From contig CALBTS010000777.1 of NCBI GenBank assembly GCA_937968035.1, forward strand, positions 1 to 5,596: a stretch of 5,596 bases of DNA, in the 5' to 3' direction. The DNA is from an uncultured Methanomethylovorans sp. Lineage in GTDB: Archaea; Halobacteriota; Methanosarcinia; Methanosarcinales; Methanosarcinaceae. The notes under the pieces are model-generated. The model had not been told where the DNA came from and ran no database searches. It saw only the letters and a program-made list of their open reading frames with translations. The position numbers and the translations under genes were made by a program. Below, one piece after another: positions 1 to 4,996 of the stretch; the stretch's first letter is position 1; every line of letters begins with the position of its first letter.

Positions 1-53
1 AACACGTCTGATTTTGGTTCAGAAGAGTCGGGGTTCGAGCCCCTGTGGGTCAA
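1..53 (+). tRNA. tRNA-Gln (anticodon TTG), 3' part; 5' end lies outside the window
   Basis: This is the 3' two-thirds of a glutamine tRNA. The anticodon stem TCTGA/TCAGA (7-11/19-23) closes a seven-base loop TTTTGGT whose middle triplet at 14-16 is TTG, which reads CAA/CAG. A five-base variable region follows (24-28). The T arm has stem CGGGG/CCCTG (29-33/41-45) around TTCGAGC, then the 3' acceptor strand TGGGTCA (46-52) and discriminator A at 53. The next bases are CAA, so CCA is not encoded, as is common in Bacteroidota. The acceptor 5' strand should read TGACCCA just outside the window. A tRNA 3' end is a frequent integration target for islands, but no second copy of this end occurs in the window. 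Confidence 0.9.
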
Positions 54-68
54 CAAAAAATTACAACC

Positions 69-106
69 AAAGCCTTGATTATTAATTATATCAGGGCTTT
101 TTTATT
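69..106 (+). terminator. Intrinsic terminator after tRNA-Gln, between convergent transcripts
   Basis: An 11-bp stem (69-79 with 90-100, one G-T pair) closes a ten-base AT-rich loop and is followed on the plus strand by TTT-A-TT. It terminates the tRNA transcript. It also sits 29 nt beyond the stop codon of the convergent minus-strand gene ending at 135. On that strand the T-run is separated from the stem by several bases, so termination there would be weaker. Confidence 0.8.
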
Positions 107-134
107 CGATATCACTGTAACTATACTGAAACAA

Positions 135-584
135 TTAAGGGGGATGCTCTGTCTTCACATATAGTAATTGAGACCCATTATGTAATGGGTCGTTATAAAT
201 ATTGTGTTCTATGCTGAGCATTTCGTTCGTTATGGTGAAGAAATCAAGCTTGGCCTTTTCGGTATCGTAAGGCATCAAGGATTCGCCGTTCACAACTTGA
301 TCTATAGATCTTGTTTTTAAGTCTTCACAAAATTGATCGAACCTTTGTTCGTAATCCTTATTTTTCCAAATAATATAGTCAGTGTGGGGGTTATATAAAC
401 AAATTAGATGAGGGCAATTGCCAACATAATAGGCGTCTATAACCTCTTCACAAAGGATTTCATTGCAAAAAGGGCATTTAATCACACATTTCGGGCAGTG
501 ATTTCCGAAGTATTCATTACCACATACATCGCATGAATTGGGATTTTGTCCATGATACGACTCTTTATCATTACAGGGGAGCAT
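135..584 (-). CDS. Cytosolic double zinc-ribbon protein, function unknown
   Basis: The product is a 149-residue protein with no signal peptide or membrane segment. Its N-terminal third carries two probable zinc-binding modules. The first is C18-x2-C21 with C30-x2-C33. The second is C37-x2-C40 with C57-P-H59 (C45 and C62 are nearby), and the C-P-F-C and N-C-P-H-L-I wording is typical of short bacterial zinc ribbons. The remaining ~85 residues are acidic and probably helical, with no motif I recognise. It is the last gene of a tight four-gene run, starting 19 nt after the stop at 604, and it ends just before the tRNA terminator. A role in nucleic-acid or protein binding is plausible from the zinc ribbons only. 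The start at 584 is the first ATG and lacks a clear ribosome binding site. Confidence 0.75.
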   Translation of the reverse strand: MLPCNDKESYHGQNPNSCDVCGNEYFGNHCPKCVIKCPFCNEILCEEVIDAYYVGNCPHLICLYNPHTDYIIWKNKDYEQRFDQFCEDLKTRSIDQVVNGESLMPYDTEKAKLDFFTITNEMLSIEHNIYNDPLHNGSQLLYVKTEHPP

Positions 585-603
585 TCCAGTAATTCACATA
601 TAA

Positions 604-1002
604 TTAGTTGCCCAATAGATATCTTAACTCAAATGAATATCCCTGGATCTCAATTATAATTTTACCCGGTTTCCCAAGGGCAAATGAGCTCAGTGGTTGC
701 ATACATTTTATTGCGCCAAGTCCAGCGATATTCAAGTAAATATGAACTCCACGGTCCGTATGAGAATATCTGAAGATTTTTGCCTCCTTCGAATCTGAAA
801 ATTTATAAAGTCCTTTCCCAAGATTTTCAATTGTAATATTGTCTATATCTTTTGACTTTATGGTTTCCTTTGTATTATAACTATAGAATTCACCTTCATT
901 CTTTGTAAATGTATGCTTTTGAGCAATACTGTTAGAGCAAAGGATAAAACTCATAAAATATATAAAGGCAATTTTGGGGACATGAAACATTATCCTTGCC
1001 AT
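604..1002 (-). CDS. Small exported protein, function unknown
   Basis: The 132-residue product has an N-terminal signal peptide: hydrophobic residues about 11-22, then C-S-N-S-I-A-Q, with cleavage expected between A27 and Q28. The mature part (~105 residues) is rich in alternating polar and hydrophobic stretches (for example I-I-I-E-I near 115-119), which suggests a compact beta-rich fold. C100 is the only cysteine in the mature part, so no intramolecular disulfide is possible. A second ATG at 988-990 (residue 5) has AAGGA just before it and still leaves a good signal peptide, so it may be the true start. The gene begins 14 nt after the stop of the membrane-protein gene and ends 19 nt before the zinc-ribbon gene. 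No family recognised. Confidence 0.7.
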   Translation of the reverse strand: MARIMFHVPKIAFIYFMSFILCSNSIAQKHTFTKNEGEFYSYNTKETIKSKDIDNITIENLGKGLYKFSDSKEAKIFRYSHTDRGVHIYLNIAGLGAIKCMQPLSSFALGKPGKIIIEIQGYSFELRYLLGN

Positions 1003-1016
1003 AATTACTATTCTAA

Positions 1017-1232
1017 TTATTTCCTTTCACCAAGAAGGTTTATCAAACTCACTCCAATTATATGACCAGTTTTGCTTAAAATACCACAGGCAAATATGAA
1101 TAAGATAGCTCTCCCAATACTATCAGGAGCAATCCATTTCCACGCCAAAATTCCAGATATTATTGAAACTATTATGGTCATAATCCATAGTTCAACTGCT
1201 AATAACGCTCCGGCATCATTTGAAGTACTCAT
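1017..1232 (-). CDS. Small two-helix membrane protein, function unknown
   Basis: The product is a 71-residue hydrophobic protein with two likely transmembrane helices, roughly residues 10-32 and 41-66. They are joined by a short loop W-K-W-I-A-P-D-S containing a lysine, and the protein ends in the charged tail G-E-R-K. With only two helices and no catalytic motif it is unlikely to be an enzyme alone; an accessory or anchoring subunit is possible. It lies between two exported-protein genes with 25-nt and 14-nt gaps, so co-transcription is likely. I do not recognise the family. It is short, but the clean hydrophobic pattern and operon spacing support a real gene. Confidence 0.65.
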   Translation of the reverse strand: MSTSNDAGALLAVELWIMTIIVSIISGILAWKWIAPDSIGRAILFIFACGILSKTGHIIGVSLINLLGERK

Positions 1233-1257
1233 CTCTTAAATCTTTATTAGTTATAAT

Positions 1258-1716
1258 CTAAAATCCACTATCCTTTTCAAATGTCACCATATAACAACCC
1301 TTCGTGAGGTACATAATCAATTTATAATTATTCCTTAATTTCCAATGTACATTAATCTCAGACTCTTCCTTTTGTATTGAGCCATTCAACACCTCAAAGT
1401 CTTCATAATCTATAATATAGCTGGCATAAAATGAATCACTAAATGAGGGAGTGGCACTGCAGTTATTTTCGATTAAGATTGTATTTACTTTACTTAAAGC
1501 ATGTTTTAAACCAATAGGAGTGTTTCTGTACAAGAAAAAGTATATACGAAGGTCTTTATCGCTTGTAGTAACTAACACCTCATACTGAGGATTTTCAGCA
1601 TCATATGGTTTGGCGTCGGCGAAATTAATTCCCACAATTTGCGCAGAACTGTTTAATGTTACAAACAGGCTTAAGCAAAGCGTTATTCTCCTAATTATCA
1701 ATTTATTTCTATTCAT
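1258..1716 (-). CDS. Exported protein, function unknown; first gene of the four-gene run
   Basis: Starting from the ATG at 1714-1716 the protein has 152 residues. An in-frame TTG three codons upstream (1723-1725) could add three residues, but ATG is preferred because the signal peptide then starts normally (M-N-R-N-K, hydrophobic 11-20, S-S-A-Q) and GGTGAAG directly precedes it. Cleavage is expected between A25 and Q26. The mature domain (~127 residues) has two cysteines, C86 and C141, which could form one periplasmic disulfide, and many aromatic residues. No family recognised. It is the promoter-proximal gene of the run and directly follows the structured leader at 1748-1902. The 25-nt gap to the next gene supports an operon. 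Confidence 0.7.
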   Translation of the reverse strand: MNRNKLIIRRITLCLSLFVTLNSSAQIVGINFADAKPYDAENPQYEVLVTTSDKDLRIYFFLYRNTPIGLKHALSKVNTILIENNCSATPSFSDSFYASYIIDYEDFEVLNGSIQKEESEINVHWKLRNNYKLIMYLTKGCYMVTFEKDSGF

Positions 1717-1747
1717 CTTCACCAATTTGTTATTTAGGACAAAAAGA

Positions 1748-1868
1748 GCGTGGACCTACATCTTACTGCCCTGTAGGTACCGCCAGGCACCCCATCCACA
1801 ATAAGCAAAGCCCACGCCGTGCGTGAGCGTCTGCCTACTATTCCTGTGGATGTTTAAAAACTGGCGGT
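1748..1868 (-). ncRNA. Candidate structured leader RNA or palindromic element
   Basis: Several perfect inverted repeats nest or abut here. ACCGCCAG (1779-1786) pairs with CTGGCGGT (1861-1868). Inside it CATCCACA (1793-1800) pairs with TGTGGATG (1845-1852). Inside that CACGC (1813-1817) pairs with GCGTG (1821-1825). Directly beside the outer stem, ACCTACA (1754-1760) pairs with TGTAGGT (1772-1778). A further stem, GCGTGG (1748-1753) with CCACGC (1812-1817), interleaves with the others, so it would be a pseudoknot or an alternative fold. On the minus strand this last stem is followed by TCTTTTT, which resembles an attenuator terminator about 25 nt before the start codon at 1716. It is more GC-rich than its surroundings. 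A non-transcribed palindromic repeat is the main alternative. It matches no RNA family I know. Confidence 0.4.
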
Positions 1869-1879
1869 TTTACAGTGCA

Positions 1880-1902
1880 AGAATACTAGCTTACGCTATT
1901 CT
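1880..1902 (-). other. Small hairpin with GUAA (GNRA-type) loop in the leader
   Basis: Read on the minus strand, AGAATAGC and GCTAGTATTCT fold back around GTAA. AGAAT pairs with ATTCT and AGC with GCT, with a three-base bulge (AGT) on one side. A GNRA tetraloop fits a stable RNA hairpin. It lies 12 nt upstream of the nested repeats at 1748-1868 and may belong to the same leader. Confidence 0.35.
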
Positions 1903-1995
1903 CCTATATTTCAATTACCTAGCTTCTGTCTTATACAAACAAGTCTATGATTCATTCAAATTTATGAAATCCCCAGTAATGGAGTATATTATTTA

Positions 1996-2076
1996 CAAAT
2001 AAAAAGCGGTATACCTGATTAATGAAGTGTCTCGCTGCATTTCCTCGCTGTGGAGGTGGAAATCAAGTATACCGCT
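1996..2076 (-). terminator. Large hairpin intrinsic terminator after the zinc-ribbon/PH-like gene
   Basis: AGCGGTATAC (2005-2014) pairs perfectly with GTATACCGCT (2067-2076). After one C/A mismatch, TGATT (2016-2020) pairs with AATCA (2061-2065), giving 15 paired positions out of 16. On the minus strand the stem is followed by TTTTTATTT, the layout of a rho-independent terminator for the gene ending at 2157. The 40-nt loop is unusually long. It contains CTCGCTG twice (2031-2037, 2044-2050), and ATTTCC/GGAAAT could form a competing inner stem. Confidence 0.65.
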
Positions 2077-2156
2077 GATCGAAATTCTTATATGCAGTGT
2101 CAGTTATCCATCTGTTAATATGCAATACATTGATTATTTCAATATAAGACTAAAGC

Positions 2157-2984
2157 TCACAAGAGGTTTGAAATTGCATTGTATACAAACCATCCATCAA
2201 TATTTTTAAAGACTTGTGGCCTTGCTGACGTGGCATCCTTCTGTAAGCCTACTGCATCCTCATAAGGATTAATAGTAATAATCTTAGCCAGAGGGATTCT
2301 TATGTTCTTTAGTGACGAGGCAAAATACACATGCTTATTAGTGAGACCGAATATACCTGTGTCAATATATTTCATTTCGTCGGTCTTCACCGGATGTCCT
2401 TTAAATCCTCCAGTTCTATAATAAAGTCCCTTTGCTACCCTAATGCTTACACCTGAGTACCCTCCTTGATACTGAGTGCTAGTCCTCTGCTCATAGAATT
2501 TTACACCTTGAAACATCCAGAGCAGTTTCTCACTCTTTTGAAGCATAAAAGGCAGATGGCCATCTATCGCTATTCTACTATCCGGGATAATGCCTTCAGT
2601 TAAATCTCTTAAAATGGCCGCCCTTACTACTTTCAGATAAAACCCATTCTTGTCAAGCGCCTCCTGTGTAAGGTTTAACTGTTCCTGGAATTTTGAAAGT
2701 TTCTCTTCTTCGACAGTCGATAATATGCCATCATCCAGGAATTTTGCAACAGCTTTATCGAATGCTGAGGTACATAAATGCTCCAGCTCTTCATGCTTGA
2801 TATAGCAATCATTAGCGCTTTTATCAATAGTAGCTTTTAAAGACTGAAAATCATCCGAAGAGTATATTGCTTCCTCTATAATTTGTGCAATTTCAATCTT
2901 ACCATTGTCGTATCTGGATTTGCAATCTTTGTGTTCGCTTCTTAAGAAGCCTGCTTCCTTGTCGCAATATTTACATTTACCCAT
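2157..2984 (-). CDS. Zinc-ribbon, TerB-like and PH-like domain protein, uncharacterised
   Basis: The 275-residue product has no signal peptide and is probably cytosolic. It opens with a zinc knuckle, C4-x2-C7-x10-H18-x2-C21. The middle (~75-130) is helical and includes D-D-G-I-L-S-T-V-E-E-E followed by a Q-x-x-L-N-L-T-Q-E-A-L segment, resembling the short TerB-like or EF-hand-like helical domains seen in bacterial accessory proteins. The C-terminal half (~145-275) matches a PH/GRAM-like beta domain that I recall from uncharacterised proteins: L-P-F-x-L-Q-K-S-E-K-L-L-W, then Y-Y-R-T-G-G-F-K-G-H-P-V-K, D-T-G, L-T-N-K-H-V-Y-F and R-I-P-L-A-K-I. The domain assignments are by eye. The gene has its own strong terminator and is separated from its neighbours by 105 and 431+ nt, so it is probably a single transcription unit. 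Confidence 0.8.
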   Translation of the reverse strand: MGKCKYCDKEAGFLRSEHKDCKSRYDNGKIEIAQIIEEAIYSSDDFQSLKATIDKSANDCYIKHEELEHLCTSAFDKAVAKFLDDGILSTVEEEKLSKFQEQLNLTQEALDKNGFYLKVVRAAILRDLTEGIIPDSRIAIDGHLPFMLQKSEKLLWMFQGVKFYEQRTSTQYQGGYSGVSIRVAKGLYYRTGGFKGHPVKTDEMKYIDTGIFGLTNKHVYFASSLKNIRIPLAKIITINPYEDAVGLQKDATSARPQVFKNIDGWFVYNAISNLL

Positions 2985-3089
2985 ATTGTTGTTTTAATAT
3001 AGATTACAATAGCAAAAGAAAAAACCATGACGAGCTTATAAATTATACCGTCCGTGTTAGTGGAAGGCGTTTATTTCTAATATCAGGTG

Positions 3090-3569
3090 TTATTTTTTTT
3101 CTATCCAACGATATTCATCACCTTTTGTACTCCATTGAAATTGCCACATCTCCCCTGATTCTTCATTTATCAAGTAATATTGATACATGCTAGTCATAGG
3201 CTGAATTGTAAACTTATTACTTTGGGTATATGAAAGAGCATTAGAATTAATAACTACAGATAATATATAATCAACTTTTTCTGCGCTGTATTGGCATTGC
3301 CAAAGTAGACCCGACCATTTGTCAAGCAGGATAAATGTCCACATATTTTGAGTCTTGAAAAGAGCGTATCTGTTTGGCTTTTCATTACTAGGTGAGGTCG
3401 CCTCGTGAACTAAAAATTTTTGCCCATCATCCTGAATCTGATATACTTCTCCTGTTGCTGTGTTTAATCTCAGTTGATTATGGAGGTTGTCTGTTTTATA
3501 TAGTTTGTAAGTTTGAGCGTTTGATGCTAGACTTAATAGTAGCGTCAAAATGACCATTAATATTTTCAT
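3090..3569 (-). CDS. Exported protein with three W-Q-x-Q repeats, function unknown
   Basis: The 159-residue product has a textbook signal peptide: M-K, hydrophobic to about residue 15, then S-N-A-Q, with cleavage between A18 and Q19. The mature protein is three copies of a ~35-residue unit at about 21-55, 68-102 and 120-156. Each has an aromatic opening, a central L-L-D/N-x-x-(S/T)-G turn and a W/Y-Q-x-Q-(W/Y)-S strand: E-V-Y-Q-I-Q, L-L-W-Q-C-Q-Y-S and E-M-W-Q-F-Q-W-S. The repeat style (N-M-W-T-F-x-L-L-D followed by W-Q-x-Q) is familiar from uncharacterised exported proteins of Bacteroides and relatives. A beta-blade or beta-sandwich fold is inferred. It has its own start region after the inverted-repeat element at 3635-3766, so it may be a single-gene cassette. 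Confidence 0.8.
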   Translation of the reverse strand: MKILMVILTLLLSLASNAQTYKLYKTDNLHNQLRLNTATGEVYQIQDDGQKFLVHEATSPSNEKPNRYALFKTQNMWTFILLDKWSGLLWQCQYSAEKVDYILSVVINSNALSYTQSNKFTIQPMTSMYQYYLINEESGEMWQFQWSTKGDEYRWIEKK

Positions 3570-3634
3570 AATTCACTGTTTTTTAATAATAATTTTCTCG
3601 AAGTTGTCTTGTTGTAGGGTAGGGTTGCACTTGC

Positions 3635-3766
3635 CACTAACGGTTGGCAATAAGAAACGTAGGGCATTTCGAAACTCCTACCTTTCAAGTCACCGAGCTG
3701 TTTATTAAATGTTATGCTATTAAAATTTAGTACTTTCTGCTCTTTGTTTTGTATTGCGTGTTGTGT
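3635..3766 (-). repeat. Long imperfect inverted-repeat element, attC-like
   Basis: This element fills most of the gap between two exported-protein genes. The ends are CACTAAC (3635-3641) and GTTGTGT (3760-3766), of which only AAC/GTT pair well. Inside them GCAATA (3647-3652) pairs exactly with TATTGC (3752-3757). A nested hairpin GTAGG/CCTAC (3659-3663/3677-3681) surrounds the palindrome TTTCGAAA. Outer short boxes, unpaired spacers and inner boxes around a variable middle resemble the folded attC sites of integron cassettes. In transcription sense the element begins 11 nt after the stop at 3778, where an attC would lie. The outer boxes fit the RYYYAAC/GTTRRRY consensus only partly, so a Bacteroidota intergenic repeat family is equally possible. 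Confidence 0.4.
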
Positions 3767-3777
3767 ACAGTACTTTA

Positions 3778-4683
3778 TTATTCCGAGATTTCAACGCCCC
3801 ATTCATATTTCTTTGTTTCTGTTAATTTTCCAGTTTCATCAAACCACTTCCATTCTCCAATCTTTACCCATTGCTCATTATCGGTGTCGTAAATATATCC
3901 ACCTGTCATTTTTTTCTCCCCATTTTCCCAGTTAGTAACTTCTGCTTTATAGGTGCTTTCTGAATCCAAGGTTCCATCTTCATTGTACCATTTCCATGTG
4001 CCTACTCTAATATTTGTAAATTCTCCTTCGAAAAATTGCCCGTCTACTTCGATTTTTCCATTCTTGTAATAAGAAGTGTATTTCCCTGAAAGATAGTCAC
4101 TACCTAAACCAGCTGTAGTATATTCTTCTTCTAATTGCCCTGTTGGATATTCATAATAAATCTTTACATGCTTCTTGAAGTCTGGAAGCATTTTCTCTTC
4201 TGAAATTAGAGTACCATATTTTGTATAAACTTTTCTTATAGTACCTTCAGAAAACATAGGGCCATTAAATTCAATCCAATAGTTTTCTTCATTTAAAAAT
4301 TTCCAATAAATAATATCACCTTTTTTATAAGTTGTCTTTGCAGTAATATTACCAAGAGAGTCCCACCTGACATCGTTTCCATCTTCTAAACCGAGCAAAT
4401 AATTTTTGTCAACTCTCAGATTTCCATCTTCATCATAAAACTTATAGTTCCCGTTGAGTAAGTTTCCCCCACATCCACCTTTTGTGGATTTAATATTGGA
4501 AAACTCAGTATACCAATAGTATTCCTTTTTCTCATCAAATGTTATTGTGGGATTTGTCTTGCAGACATTAAAAACTTCAAATCCGTTTGTATACCGAATT
4601 CTTATTTCTTCATTCTGACATGTTTGTCCATACAAGTTTAATGTCAGGAAATAGGTTAAGTAAATTAATAAAAGTTTTTCCAT
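3778..4683 (-). CDS. Exported YwqK/MORN-like repeat protein
   Basis: The 301-residue product has a signal peptide (hydrophobic 4-18, L-Y-G-Q, cleavage near G19/Q20). After ~75 residues it consists of degenerate repeats of about 20 residues of the MORN-variant type, G-x-(W/Y)-x-x-(Y/F)-(Y/N/D)-x-x-G-x-(L/I). Clear copies are near 78-98, 145-165, 200-220, 228-247 and 276-296; G-T-W-K-W-Y-N-E-D-G and G-E-W-K-W-F-D-E-T-G are the most canonical. Databases often label such proteins 'YwqK family antitoxin', but no toxin partner lies next to this gene and a signal peptide argues against a cytosolic antitoxin. The usual role is unproven surface or periplasmic binding. C22, C41 and C71 lie before the repeats. 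The gene is bounded by repeat-like elements on both sides, which suggests a mobile cassette. Confidence 0.85.
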   Translation of the reverse strand: MEKLLLIYLTYFLTLNLYGQTCQNEEIRIRYTNGFEVFNVCKTNPTITFDEKKEYYWYTEFSNIKSTKGGCGGNLLNGNYKFYDEDGNLRVDKNYLLGLEDGNDVRWDSLGNITAKTTYKKGDIIYWKFLNEENYWIEFNGPMFSEGTIRKVYTKYGTLISEEKMLPDFKKHVKIYYEYPTGQLEEEYTTAGLGSDYLSGKYTSYYKNGKIEVDGQFFEGEFTNIRVGTWKWYNEDGTLDSESTYKAEVTNWENGEKKMTGGYIYDTDNEQWVKIGEWKWFDETGKLTETKKYEWGVEISE

Positions 4684-4706
4684 TGGTCTATCTCTTTAGT
4701 ATTATT

Positions 4707-4724
4707 CACAACGTTTGGCGGTAA
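4707..4724 (-). repeat. Half-site resembling the end of the 3635-3766 element
   Basis: CACAAC followed by GTTTGGCGGTAA parallels CACTAAC, then GGTTGGCAATAA, at 3635-3653. Read on the minus strand it is GCCAAAC-GTTGTG, the same order as the L' and R' boxes at the end of an attC. It stands 24 nt upstream of the start codon at 4683, where the recombination end of a preceding cassette would be. A matching opposite half was not found in the gap. Confidence 0.3.
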
Positions 4725-4825
4725 ATTTAGTTGGTTAGGTGTTATTGTAAATCCTAGAGTACTTAAACCTTCCTCATTAAAATACCCCTGATTCAAGTTC
4801 TAAACACTATTAAAAGCAAAGCCCC

Positions 4826-4912
4826 GTCAGTCACACGGTCAATTATACTATCCTTCTACTCCTGGTAGCGACTATTATTGCTGACTGACTTTCTACATTC
4901 AAACTTCGCTAC
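4826..4912. repeat. Two interleaved inverted repeats
   Basis: GTCAGTCA (4826-4833) is complementary to TGACTGAC (4882-4889), and GTAGCGA (4865-4871) to TCGCTAC (4906-4912). The arms interleave, so the two stems would be mutually exclusive hairpins or a pseudoknot. A small CTAC/GTAG hairpin (4856-4859/4865-4868) competes with the second. It could be a folded 3' untranslated region of the radC-like gene or a decayed repeat. Confidence 0.35.
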
Positions 4913-4917
4913 AAGTT

Positions 4918-4949
4918 AAACAAAATTCTTTTTGCAGCCATCCAAGAAT
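4918..4949 (-). terminator. Weak AT-rich terminator candidate after the radC-like gene
   Basis: On the minus strand ATTCTT (4949-4944) and AAGAAT (4930-4925) form a six-pair stem, followed by TTTGTTT. The stem is short and AT-rich with a 13-nt loop, so termination would be inefficient. It lies about 50 nt after the stop codon at 4997. Confidence 0.3.
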
Positions 4950-4996
4950 CATAAAATTCAGGTAACGCAACACCCTTACTCTTGGGTTAATCTATA

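Larger units (their letters stand above)
1726..2156. other. 431-nt gene-free region: structured leader plus terminator
   Basis: I see no believable coding region here. Three parts stand out: the nested inverted repeats at 1748-1868, a small hairpin at 1880-1902, and the large hairpin at 1996-2076. Between the last two lies an AT-rich stretch containing TAAATTTG on the minus strand (1964-1957). That fits the Bacteroidota -7 consensus TAnnTTTG, but no -33 TTTG lies at the usual 19-21-nt spacing; the nearest is 31 nt away. If it is a promoter, the operon ending at 135 would have an untranslated leader of about 240 nt. Confidence 0.5.
4684..4996. other. 313-nt gene-free region with a half-site and folded repeats
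   Basis: No coding region is supported here. It holds an attC-like half-site at 4707-4724, interleaved inverted repeats at 4826-4912, and a weak AT-rich hairpin at 4918-4949 that could end the radC-like transcript. AAGCAAAGCCC at 4814-4824 repeats exactly the sequence at 1803-1813, in the other large gap. I see no convincing promoter for the gene starting at 4683. Confidence 0.5.

Noticed and set aside
1610..1804. Plus-strand open frame of 64 codons
   Set aside because: Its first half is antisense to the signal-peptide region of the gene at 1258-1716 and the rest runs through the hairpin cluster. Composition is not protein-like.
2027..2209. Plus-strand open frame of 60 codons
   Set aside because: It starts inside the loop of the terminator hairpin and runs antisense into the end of the gene at 2157-2984. 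It has no ribosome binding site or recognisable product.
3046..3092. Another attC-like element after the gene ending at 3090
   Set aside because: GTTAGTGGAAGGCG resembles one end of the 3635-3766 element, but I found no paired opposite end and the match is short.
2885..3193. Plus-strand open frame of 102 codons
   Set aside because: It overlaps the ends of two well-supported minus-strand genes and is rich in Cys, Ile and Tyr in a way typical of antisense reading.
3714..3935. Plus-strand open frame of 73 codons
   Set aside because: It lies antisense to the 3' end of the YwqK-like gene and across the repeat element, with no homology I recognise.
3778..4683. Toxin-antitoxin pair with the YwqK-like protein as antitoxin
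   Set aside because: The protein has a signal peptide and no adjacent toxin-like gene. The family label alone is not evidence of antitoxin activity.
4950..4976. Opposite half of the half-site at 4707-4724
   Set aside because: GGTAACGCAACACC shares short words with it, but the orientation and order of the boxes are wrong for an inverted partner.
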